A stretch of DNA of 6,029 nt from Bacteroidales bacterium (lineage in GTDB: Bacteria; Bacteroidota; Bacteroidia; Bacteroidales; JAADJA01), in the NCBI GenBank assembly GCA_021106665.1, contig JAIOTR010000310.1, positions 1 to 6,029 on the forward strand, in the 5' to 3' direction. The notes under the pieces are model-generated. The model saw only the letters and a program-made list of their open reading frames with translations. It made no database searches and had not been told where the DNA came from. The number at the start of each line of letters is the position of its first letter. The stretch's first letter is position 1. Of this stretch, positions 1-6,029 are shown in pieces. A program made the position numbers and the translations under genes.

Positions 1-3000
1 TCAATTAAGAAGTTCAGGACCCTCCAGGGAATTTTAACCGATATCAAAACCCTTGATGATATTGGAGGCAACAACGCAAATACTTTGGAAAATTATTTTA
101 ACAATGCTTTCAATACATGGGACATTGTTCCGGCGGCGGTATTACTTATAGCTGATTATGGAACCAATGCTGCAAATAGTATTATTTCACCCATTTGGAA
201 CAACTATTGTGCTTCCGACAACATATATGCAGACGTAAACAACAACGATATGCCTGACATGGTCTTTGCAAGGATGACTGCACAGAATGCTACCCATCTT
301 GAAGTAATGGTAACCAAATTCCTTGATCATGAAAGGACACCTCCCACAAATCCTGATTATTATCAGAATCCGATTACAGCGCTTGGATATCAAACGGAGC
401 GATGGTTCCAGATATGTTCTGAGTCAGTTGCAGGTTTCTGGGAAGTAGTACAAGGCAAAACAGCTAACAGGATCAATGCTGTTTACAGTGGTAATCCGCA
501 AACCGGCCCCTGGTCGACAAACCAAAATACTCAAATGGTACTGGACGTATTCGGGCCAAATGGCCTGGGATATATTCCAGCCACTCCCGGACAGGTTAAC
601 TGTACATGGAACGGATCGGGACAGGATGTAATTGATGGAATCAATAACGGCGCTTTCATGTTGCAGCACCGTGACCATGGAGGAACTACAGGTTGGGGCG
701 AACCCGATTTCCAAAGTAGCGACATTAACAGTCTTAACAATACAGATTTAACATTTGTTTGGTCGATCAACTGCTTAACCGGTAAGTATAATATGACAGG
801 TGAGTGTTTTGCAGAAAAGTTCCACAGGCATACTTCAGGTGGTGAGAACTCAGGAGCGCTGGGTATTAATGCTGCTTCTGAAGTATCCTACTCCTTTGTT
901 AACGACACTTATGTTTGGGGCGCTTATGATAATATGTGGCCTGAATTCTTACCGGAATATGGAACTACTCCCGACTCAAGAGACGTTTTGCCGGCTTTTG
1001 GAAATGCTGCCGGAAAATATTTCTTACAGCAGTCTAACTGGCCTTATAACACCAACAACAAAGAAGTAACTTATAATTTATTCCATCATCATGGTGATGC
1101 TTTTTCTACAGTATACTCTGAAATACCACAGAATTTGAATGTAACTCATAATCCAATTCTGTATGCAGGTGTTACTACTTTTGATGTATCTGCAAATGAT
1201 GGTGCCTTTATTGCTTTGACTGTAAATGGTGAGATCATTGCTACTGCTGAAGCAACCGGCGCACCTGTATCTATTACAATTCCTGGTCAGGTACCTCCGG
1301 ACCAAATGCTGGTTACCATTACAAAACAAAATTATTACCGTTATACCAGTCTGGTTGATGTAATTCCTCCAACAGGACCTTACATTGTTAGAGAATCTTT
1401 TACGATCAATGACAATACCGGTGGAAATGGTGACGGTTTAATGGATTACGGCGAAAGCAATCTATTATCATTAACAGTTGAAAATGTAGGTGTGCAACAA
1501 GCCGATAATGTTATTGTTACTTTAAGTACTGCGGATGCTTATATTACCATAACTGACAATACTGAAAACTATGGAAATATAGCTGCCGGTGCAACAGCAG
1601 TAATTACGGATGGTTTTGCCTACGATGTTGCAAATGATATTCCGGATGGCCACAATGCTACTTTTGAAGTATCAGCAACTGATGGAATAGATACCTGGCT
1701 GAGTTACTTCTCAATTGAAGGACATGCCCCGGTATTGGAATTTGTTGATTTTTCAATTGCTGACCCAACCGGAAATAACAACGGCAAAATTGATCCGGGA
1801 GAAACAGTTGATATTACTATCGATATTGAAAATTCAGGTTCATCTGAAGCATTCAATATACTCGGTGAACTTACTACATCAGATATTTATTTAACTGTTA
1901 ACACTTCATCCGTTGATTATGGTGATTTAACCGGAGGAGGTATGGTTAGTGGAATATTTAGCGCTACTGCTGCAGCCAACACCCCGGCAGGTCATATGGC
2001 AGATCTTTTATTTGACATGACAGCCGATCTCGGAATTGAAGGTTCAGGAGAATTTGATGTTGTTATCGGACAGATTCCAGTATTGATCCTCGATCTTGAT
2101 GAAAATCATAACTCCGCTCCATCAATGGAGGATGCCATTGCAGAAATGGAAGTAGCTTATGAAAAACTTACTTCATTCCCTCCTGATTTGAATTTATACT
2201 CAACTATTTTCGTTTGTCTTGGAATTTTCTCTGACAACCACGTGTTATCTTCTTCCGAAGGCCAGGTATTAGCTGCTTACTTAAATAACGGAGGTGCGCT
2301 TTATATGGAAGGCGGAGATACCTGGTATTACGACAGTCAAACATCTGTCCATTCAATGTTCAATATTAACGCTACCAGTGACGGAACCAGTGATATGGGA
2401 ACCGTATTGGGTCAGTCAGGTACATTTACAGAAGGCATGACATTTAACTATTCAGGCGATAACAGCTGGATGGATCACATCGCTGCTATATCTCCTGCAT
2501 TTGACATTCTGGAAAATCAATCACCCAATTATGGAACAGGTGTTGCCTATGATGAAGGTAGCTATAAAACAATTGGAACTTCCCATGAATTTGGTGGTTT
2601 GGATGATGCAACATTCCCGTCTACCAAAGAGGAATTAATGAGCCAATACCTTAATTTCCTTGGAATAACAACATCAATGCAAGCAGCATTCATTTCAAGC
2701 ACTACTGAAATATGTGAACAGGAAACTGTAGATTTCTTTGACCAGTCATCCGGGGATATTATTTCATGGGAGTGGACATTTGAAGGAGGAACTCCTGGAA
2801 CATCCACATTCCAGAATCCTACGGTCATGTACTACAATGAGGGTGTATATGATGTAACGCTTGCTGTTTATGATGGAGTTGAATACAGCACTTTATTGCT
2901 TGAAGACTACATCACTGTTAACAGTCTGCCAGGAATGGCACCTGCACCAACAGGGGTAACCCAGGTTTGTGCAAATGGCGGAAATACCTCATATTCGACT

Positions 3001-3699
3001 ACCGGATTACCTGGAATTACAACCTACGATTGGGTACTTGATCCTGCTTCAGCCGGAAGTATTTCAGGAAATGGAGACAATATTACCGTAATTTGGGAAG
3101 ATAGTTTCCTCGGAGATGTTACTTTGAAGGTTGCCGGTGAAAATATTTGCGGAGCAGGCAGTTATTCCGATCCATTGGAAATCACTGTGTATTTACCTGA
3201 TGTTTCACTTGAACCATTTGATGATGTTTGTGTTGATTGGCCTGAATTTGAACTTACCGGTGGAATGCCTGTTGGTGGCGAATATTCTGGACCTGGTGTA
3301 AGTAATGGCATGTTCGATCCCGCAGCAGCAGGATTAGGAACGCATACGATTACCTATACTTATGAAGATGGAAACGGATGCTCAAATTATGCCGAAGAAA
3401 CCATTTATGTTGATCCATGTACAGGAATCATTGAAAATGCAGGTGATCAGGATATAATGATATTCCCAAATCCGAATAATGGCAATTTCACTATTCAGCT
3501 GAATCTTGAAATCAATGAATTGGTTGATTTGACAATTTATAATGCTCTAAATGAAATTGTCTTTGAAGAGAACCATATCTCAACCAGCAAGGATTATTCT
3601 AAAGAAATCAGCTTAGATAATTATGCAAAAGGTATTTATTACCTGCGTGTAACCGGTGAAGAAACCAACCTGATTAAGAAGATTATAATTCAGCAATAA
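1..3699 (+). CDS. Gingipain-like C25 cysteine peptidase with T9SS sorting tail (5' partial)
   Basis: Secreted cysteine endopeptidase of the C25 (gingipain) family, missing its N-terminus. The frame is open from base 1, so the TTG at 85 is not the start; signal peptide and propeptide must lie upstream. The visible 1232 codons hold: C25 catalytic domain (codons 1 to about 375) with D-V-N-N-N-D-M-P-D, TERWFQICSE, HRDHGG (probable catalytic His, codon 226) and INCLTGKYN (probable catalytic Cys, codon 258), a 32-residue spacing close to that in gingipain R; Ig-like domain (about 380-457); two CARDB-like domains, each opening with an Asp/Asn/Gly-rich loop (about 460-575 and 576-690); an amidotransferase-fold-like domain (about 692-890); PKD (893-977); PKD-like (979-1064); SprB-type Ig-like (1066-1140); and a type A T9SS sorting domain starting at IFPNP (codon 1154). 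The protein should pass the inner membrane by Sec and the outer membrane by T9SS, where the tail is removed. The substrate is unknown. It ends in TAA, 28 bases before a hairpin terminator. Family assignment is firm; domain limits are approximate and read by eye. Confidence 0.93.
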   Translation, partial: SIKKFRTLQGILTDIKTLDDIGGNNANTLENYFNNAFNTWDIVPAAVLLIADYGTNAANSIISPIWNNYCASDNIYADVNNNDMPDMVFARMTAQNATHLEVMVTKFLDHERTPPTNPDYYQNPITALGYQTERWFQICSESVAGFWEVVQGKTANRINAVYSGNPQTGPWSTNQNTQMVLDVFGPNGLGYIPATPGQVNCTWNGSGQDVIDGINNGAFMLQHRDHGGTTGWGEPDFQSSDINSLNNTDLTFVWSINCLTGKYNMTGECFAEKFHRHTSGGENSGALGINAASEVSYSFVNDTYVWGAYDNMWPEFLPEYGTTPDSRDVLPAFGNAAGKYFLQQSNWPYNTNNKEVTYNLFHHHGDAFSTVYSEIPQNLNVTHNPILYAGVTTFDVSANDGAFIALTVNGEIIATAEATGAPVSITIPGQVPPDQMLVTITKQNYYRYTSLVDVIPPTGPYIVRESFTINDNTGGNGDGLMDYGESNLLSLTVENVGVQQADNVIVTLSTADAYITITDNTENYGNIAAGATAVITDGFAYDVANDIPDGHNATFEVSATDGIDTWLSYFSIEGHAPVLEFVDFSIADPTGNNNGKIDPGETVDITIDIENSGSSEAFNILGELTTSDIYLTVNTSSVDYGDLTGGGMVSGIFSATAAANTPAGHMADLLFDMTADLGIEGSGEFDVVIGQIPVLILDLDENHNSAPSMEDAIAEMEVAYEKLTSFPPDLNLYSTIFVCLGIFSDNHVLSSSEGQVLAAYLNNGGALYMEGGDTWYYDSQTSVHSMFNINATSDGTSDMGTVLGQSGTFTEGMTFNYSGDNSWMDHIAAISPAFDILENQSPNYGTGVAYDEGSYKTIGTSHEFGGLDDATFPSTKEELMSQYLNFLGITTSMQAAFISSTTEICEQETVDFFDQSSGDIISWEWTFEGGTPGTSTFQNPTVMYYNEGVYDVTLAVYDGVEYSTLLLEDYITVNSLPGMAPAPTGVTQVCANGGNTSYSTTGLPGITTYDWVLDPASAGSISGNGDNITVIWEDSFLGDVTLKVAGENICGAGSYSDPLEITVYLPDVSLEPFDDVCVDWPEFELTGGMPVGGEYSGPGVSNGMFDPAAAGLGTHTITYTYEDGNGCSNYAEETIYVDPCTGIIENAGDQDIMIFPNPNNGNFTIQLNLEINELVDLTIYNALNEIVFEENHISTSKDYSKEISLDNYAKGIYYLRVTGEETNLIKKIIIQQ
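2689..3696 (+). repeat. Tail module copy A (PKD, PKD-like, Ig-like, T9SS sorting domain)
   Basis: The last 336 codons of the C25 peptidase gene. They correspond codon for codon, without net insertion or deletion, to 4327-5334 in the next gene: landmarks such as the PKD start, the Ig-like Cys position, the second Ig-like Cys and the [IF/IY]PNP motif all sit at a constant 1638-base offset. Shared strings include NTSY, GLPGIT, NVTVIWE/NITVIWE, PVGGEY and FDPAAAGLGTHTITYTY. Protein identity is about half by eye. Confidence 0.85.
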
Positions 3700-3727
3700 A
3701 AGCTGATTTTATATAAGGATTAAATAG

Positions 3728-3770
3728 AAAATTGCGTAATTTTATTGAATCAATAAAATTACGCAATTTT
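3728..3770 (+). terminator. Rho-independent terminator after the C25 peptidase gene
   Basis: A perfect inverted repeat: arms 3728-3747 and 3751-3770 (20 base pairs) around a 3-base loop, AAT. The left arm starts with four A and the right arm ends in TTTT followed by another T, so it could stop transcription from either strand, although no opposing gene is visible here. It begins 28 bases after the TAA of the peptidase gene and ends 31 bases before the ATG of the next gene. The stem is long and AT-rich, with a GCG/CGC core. Nearly the same arms recur after the next gene at 5364-5406. Confidence 0.88.
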
Positions 3771-3793
3771 TATATTGTCTGATACCAAAAGAA

Positions 3794-3809
3794 ATGAAAC
3801 AATGAAACA
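3794..3809 (+). repeat. 8-bp tandem duplication covering the start codon (ATGAAACA x2)
   Basis: The octamer ATGAAACA occurs twice head to tail, at 3794-3801 and 3802-3809. The second copy provides the true ATG of the secreted protein. The first copy gives an out-of-frame ATG that reads Met-Lys-Gln and then stops at TGA (3803-3805), overlapping the real start as ATGA. The simplest explanation is slipped-strand duplication of the original start region. Whether ribosomes use the first ATG is unknown. Confidence 0.8.
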
Positions 3810-5337
3810 AAATTTGCTTATATCCATAGCAATTGCCTTATTGTATTCTGTTACTTTAAATCCATTATTGTCACAGGATAACATTACCGACACAAAAACA
3901 ATGAGTGTTGAAGATTGGGAAACGGGTGATTTTTCCCAATACGAATGGCAGTTTGCAGGGAATGCCGAATGGTTTATAACAGACCAGAATCCTTATGAAG
4001 GTATATTTTGCGCCCAATCAGGTGATATCGAAGATGGCCAAACCACTTTCCTGACACTTAATTATGATGTTTATGCTGAAGATACCTTATCTTTCTGGTT
4101 TAAAGTTTCCTCTGAAATACATTGGGATTTTTTAAAGTTTTTTGTTGATAATGTCGGATTGGATAGCTGGTCAGGAGAAGTACCCTGGCAACAAGCCTCT
4201 TATATGATCTCAGCCGGATCACACTCCTTTACCTGGATATATTATAAGAATCTAAGCGGATCAAACGGTGCGGATGCCTGCCGGATTGATTACATTGTTT
4301 TTCCACAAATGGAAATCGAGGCCCATTTCACGGCAGATACAACTGTAATTTGTAAAAACGATGTTGCCCATTTCTTTGATCAAAGCGGAGGTCCGGTTAC
4401 AGGGTGGAATTGGATTTTTGAAGGCGCTATTCCCTCTTCATCTACCATTCAAAACCCTGTAGTTACCTATCCCAACGAAGGTGAATGGGATGTATTTCTG
4501 GAAGTAAGTGATGGTACAGATACAGCACAACTGTATATGAGTGATTTTATGACTGTTGGTAATGTTCCTGCTCCTGCACCTACACCCACAGGTATCTCTT
4601 TTTTATGTGCAAGTTGGGGAAATACTTCATACAATACAATCGGTTTACCAGGAATTACTCAATATAACTGGATTATTGACCCACCTGAAGCCGGAACTAT
4701 TTCAGGCGCCGGATCAAATGTTACAGTGATTTGGGAGGAAGATTTTCTGGGAGAGGTTGATTTAATGGTTGCTGGTATAAATTATTGCGGGATTGGTGTT
4801 TATTCCGATCCCCTAACAATTACGCGTTATTTGCCAGATGTTTCAGTAATGCTACCTGCATTTGTTGCACTTTCTACACCTCCATTTGAATTGACCGGTG
4901 GACTGCCTGTAGGGGGTGAATATACCGGCCCGGGAGTAACAAATAATGTTTTTGATCCTGCTGCTGCCGGATTGGGAACACATACCATTACCTATACCTA
5001 TACGGATATTAACCTGTGTACAAATTCAGCCATCGATTCTATTACGGTTACGCCATATACCGGAGTTATCCATCAGGATGGTCAAAGGACTGTAAACATC
5101 TATCCGAACCCAACATATGGAAGTTTCAGAGTTCAATTATATTCAGAAGAAACCGACTTTGTCAATATTAAAATTTACAATTCATTAATCGAATTGGTAT
5201 GGGAGATGAATAATGTTATAATTCATAATAAATTAACACAAATGATTCAACTGGAAAATCATCCACCAGGCATTTATTATTTACAAGTCAATGGCGAAAA
5301 AATCCACTCATCCCATAAAGTTATATTTATGGAATAA
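3802..5337 (+). CDS. Secreted MAM-like/PKD-domain protein with T9SS sorting tail
   Basis: Complete 511-residue exported protein without a recognisable catalytic domain; a binding or adhesin role is inferred only from its folds. ATG 3802 is chosen because a signal peptide starts there: MKQ, a hydrophobic stretch LLISIAIALLYSV, and a likely cut near LLS-Q (residues 24-25). An upstream in-frame TTG at 3775 lies just behind the terminator stem and would add nine hydrophilic residues, so it is unlikely. Domains: MAM/cleaved-adhesin-like jelly roll (about 36-169, opening WETGDFSQYEW); PKD (about 174-254); Pro-rich linker PAPAPTPTG; PKD-like domain with a Cys pair (about 258-343); SprB-type Ig-like (about 346-420); type A T9SS sorting domain from IYPNP (residue 433) to the end. 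The tail aligns without gaps to that of the upstream peptidase, and the head aligns without gaps to the downstream gene. The first Cys of the Ig-like domain is replaced by Ala. The ribosome binding site is weak (AAAAGAAA). It is 102 bases downstream of the peptidase gene and beyond a terminator, so it probably has its own promoter, which I could not identify. Confidence 0.93.
   Translation: MKQNLLISIAIALLYSVTLNPLLSQDNITDTKTMSVEDWETGDFSQYEWQFAGNAEWFITDQNPYEGIFCAQSGDIEDGQTTFLTLNYDVYAEDTLSFWFKVSSEIHWDFLKFFVDNVGLDSWSGEVPWQQASYMISAGSHSFTWIYYKNLSGSNGADACRIDYIVFPQMEIEAHFTADTTVICKNDVAHFFDQSGGPVTGWNWIFEGAIPSSSTIQNPVVTYPNEGEWDVFLEVSDGTDTAQLYMSDFMTVGNVPAPAPTPTGISFLCASWGNTSYNTIGLPGITQYNWIIDPPEAGTISGAGSNVTVIWEEDFLGEVDLMVAGINYCGIGVYSDPLTITRYLPDVSVMLPAFVALSTPPFELTGGLPVGGEYTGPGVTNNVFDPAAAGLGTHTITYTYTDINLCTNSAIDSITVTPYTGVIHQDGQRTVNIYPNPTYGSFRVQLYSEETDFVNIKIYNSLIELVWEMNNVIIHNKLTQMIQLENHPPGIYYLQVNGEKIHSSHKVIFME
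3907..4308 (+). repeat. Head module copy 1 (MAM/cleaved-adhesin-like jelly roll)
   Basis: A 134-codon module in the complete MAM-like/PKD gene that matches 5528-5929 without gaps at a constant 1621-base offset. Conserved strings are ETGDFSQ, DQNPYEG, AQSGDI, FFVDN, WQQA and GADAC. The fold assignment (MAM or cleaved-adhesin-like beta sandwich) rests on resemblance to jelly-roll modules common in Bacteroidota secreted peptidases and is less certain than the duplication itself. This copy is preceded by a linker about eight residues longer between the signal peptide and the module than in copy 2. Confidence 0.8.
4327..5334 (+). repeat. Tail module copy B (PKD, PKD-like, Ig-like, T9SS sorting domain)
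   Basis: Second copy of the 336-codon tail, in the MAM-like/PKD protein gene, paired with 2689-3696. Divergence is spread along the module, with the best conservation in the PKD-like and Ig-like parts and the poorest in the middle of the sorting domain. Unlike copy A, the first Cys of the Ig-like domain is Ala (codon 4867-4869). Confidence 0.85.
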
Positions 5338-5363
5338 AACAGATATCGTACATATATTCAGAT

Positions 5364-5406
5364 AAAATTGCGTAATTTTGTCGCTTTAATAAGATTACGC
5401 AATTTT
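5364..5406 (+). terminator. Rho-independent terminator after the MAM-like/PKD protein gene
   Basis: Imperfect inverted repeat with arms 5364-5381 and 5389-5406 around a 7-base loop (5382-5388). The outer 13 pairs are perfect; two G-U wobbles (5377-5393 and 5380-5390) lie further in. The right arm ends in TTTT and is followed by CTTT. It begins 26 bases after the TAA of the preceding gene and ends 40 bases before the next ATG. The first 16 bases of its left arm (5364-5379) are identical to 3728-3743, and its last 13 bases (5394-5406) are identical to 3758-3770 in the other terminator. Confidence 0.85.
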
Positions 5407-5446
5407 CTTTAATACAAGAACTTAATAGTTATTAAATCATAGTAGA

Positions 5447-6029
5447 ATGAGAAATTCAATACATTTAAAAAGTTTAACCCTTTTATTATTTCTGAGTGCT
5501 TTTACCCTGAATATAATTTCTCAGGAAATAGAAGACTTTGAAACCGGGGATTTTTCACAATTTGAATGGGAATTTGGAGGGAACGCAGATTGGTTAATTT
5601 CAGATCAGAATCCTTATGAAGGTGTTTATTCTGCTCAATCAGGAGATATTGGCGACAATCAAACATCATCACTTTTTGTAAGTTATGAAGTATATAGTCC
5701 TGAAGATATTTCATTTTGGCTAAGAGTATCTTCTGAAGGCAATTACGATTATTTAAGATTTTTTGTTGATAATATTGAAATGGGATCATGGGCAGGTGAG
5801 GTTGCCTGGCAGCAAGCCACCTTTTCAGTTACTGCAGGTTTCCATACTTTTAAGTGGGAATATGATAAAGATTACAGTGTTTCAACTGGAGCTGATGCAT
5901 GCTGGATTGATTTAATATCCTTTCCACCAGCTGAGATAGAAGCCTTATTTATTGCTGATACAACCATCATTTGTGAAAATGATGTTGTCTTTTTTACTGA
6001 CCTTTCTATAGGTCCTATTACGGAATGGA
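5447..6029 (+). CDS. Secreted MAM-like/PKD-domain protein, paralogue of the preceding gene (3' partial)
   Basis: Open from ATG 5447 to the window end with no stop: 194 complete codons of an exported protein. Residues 1 to about 25 are a signal peptide: MRNSIHLK, a hydrophobic run LTLLLFLSAFTL, and a likely cut near IIS-Q. Residues 28-161 form the same MAM/cleaved-adhesin-like jelly roll as the preceding gene (DFETGDFSQFEW, DQNPYEG, FFVDN, GADAC). From residue 166 a PKD domain begins (ADTTIICENDV) and is cut by the window end. A hand alignment with the preceding protein over the head and early PKD gives about 60% identity with no gaps. The start is supported by the signal peptide; the ribosome binding site is weak (AGTAGA). 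By analogy the missing part should hold the rest of PKD, PKD-like, Ig-like and T9SS sorting domains, but that is outside the window. No catalytic domain is seen. An antisense open frame at 5502-5789 is a shadow of this gene. Confidence 0.9.
   Translation, partial: MRNSIHLKSLTLLLFLSAFTLNIISQEIEDFETGDFSQFEWEFGGNADWLISDQNPYEGVYSAQSGDIGDNQTSSLFVSYEVYSPEDISFWLRVSSEGNYDYLRFFVDNIEMGSWAGEVAWQQATFSVTAGFHTFKWEYDKDYSVSTGADACWIDLISFPPAEIEALFIADTTIICENDVVFFTDLSIGPITEW
5528..5929 (+). repeat. Head module copy 2 (MAM/cleaved-adhesin-like jelly roll)
   Basis: Paralogous copy of the 134-codon jelly-roll module, in the 3'-partial gene and pairing with 3907-4308. It follows the signal peptide almost directly. 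The match continues without gaps into the PKD domain up to the window end, so the two genes are duplicates over all the visible sequence after the signal peptide. Confidence 0.8.

Noticed and set aside
85..87. TTG at 85 as the start of the C25 peptidase.
   Set aside because: The frame is open back to base 1 and codons 1-28 (KFRTLQGILTDIKTLDDIG) already read as C25 catalytic-domain sequence, so the gene is cut by the window edge.
800..1069. Open frame of 89 codons on the + strand inside the peptidase gene.
   Set aside because: It is a shadow in another frame of strongly conserved C25 coding sequence, with no recognisable protein features.
187..1329. Several antisense open frames (187-393, 424-714, 531-770, 1078-1329).
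   Set aside because: All lie opposite the C25 coding region, have no plausible start signals, and their products show no family features.
2562..2828. Antisense open frame of 88 codons.
   Set aside because: It is opposite the amidotransferase-like and PKD domains of the peptidase gene and is best explained by its codon pattern.
3775..3777. TTG at 3775 as the start of the second gene.
   Set aside because: It sits immediately behind the terminator hairpin and would put nine hydrophilic residues before a good signal peptide that begins at ATG 3802.
5373..5380. TAATTTTG, a match to the Bacteroidota -7 promoter element TAnnTTTG.
   Set aside because: It is part of the left arm of the terminator, has no TTG at the expected -33 spacing, and the equivalent site in the other hairpin reads TAATTTTA.
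3728..5406. The paired palindromes as a CRISPR array or transposon ends.
   Set aside because: Only two copies about 1.6 kb apart, each a self-contained hairpin after a stop codon; no transposase, target-site duplication or spacer pattern is present.
5502..5789. Antisense open frame of 95 codons.
   Set aside because: It lies opposite the 3'-partial MAM-like gene, whose protein is clearly homologous to its neighbour; the antisense product is low-complexity and resembles nothing.

Overview
The window (roughly 40% G+C by eye) looks like chromosomal DNA of a Bacteroidota bacterium that has a type IX secretion system (T9SS). Two protein C-termini are type A T9SS sorting domains (Por secretion tail), with the IFPNP / IYPNP opening motif and a GIYYL..V..GE-type ending. 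The proteins are built from PKD, PKD-like, Ig-like and jelly-roll modules typical of secreted Bacteroidota proteins. Shine-Dalgarno signals are weak, as is usual in that phylum. I cannot place the organism below phylum; nothing points to a plasmid, phage or insertion sequence.

Layout: all three genes lie on the + strand and none of the DNA is unexplained over more than about 110 bases. (1) 1-3699 is the 3' part of a large gene for a gingipain-type cysteine peptidase (family C25), with catalytic His and Cys in place, followed by an Ig-like domain, two CARDB-like domains, a domain resembling a non-catalytic class I glutamine-amidotransferase fold, PKD, PKD-like, Ig-like and T9SS sorting domains. 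Its 5' end is outside the window. (2) 3802-5337 is a complete gene for a 511-residue secreted protein with no recognisable enzyme domain: signal peptide, MAM/cleaved-adhesin-like jelly roll, then the same PKD, PKD-like, Ig-like and sorting tail as gene 1. (3) 5447-6029 is the 5' part of a paralogue of gene 2, cut off inside its PKD domain by the window end. Each finished gene is followed by a strong hairpin terminator, and the two hairpins share almost the same arms.

The three genes look like a cluster made by modular duplication. Genes 1 and 2 share a gapless tail of 336 codons; genes 2 and 3 share a gapless head at about 60% protein identity. A reasonable inference is that all three are exported through the Sec system and T9SS and attached to the surface or released, with gene 1 supplying proteolysis and genes 2 and 3 supplying binding or adhesive modules. 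The substrate is not shown by the sequence. I found no evidence of an entirely new kind of system; the most interesting aspects are the cassette-like duplication, the re-used terminator hairpin, and a duplicated start codon at gene 2.
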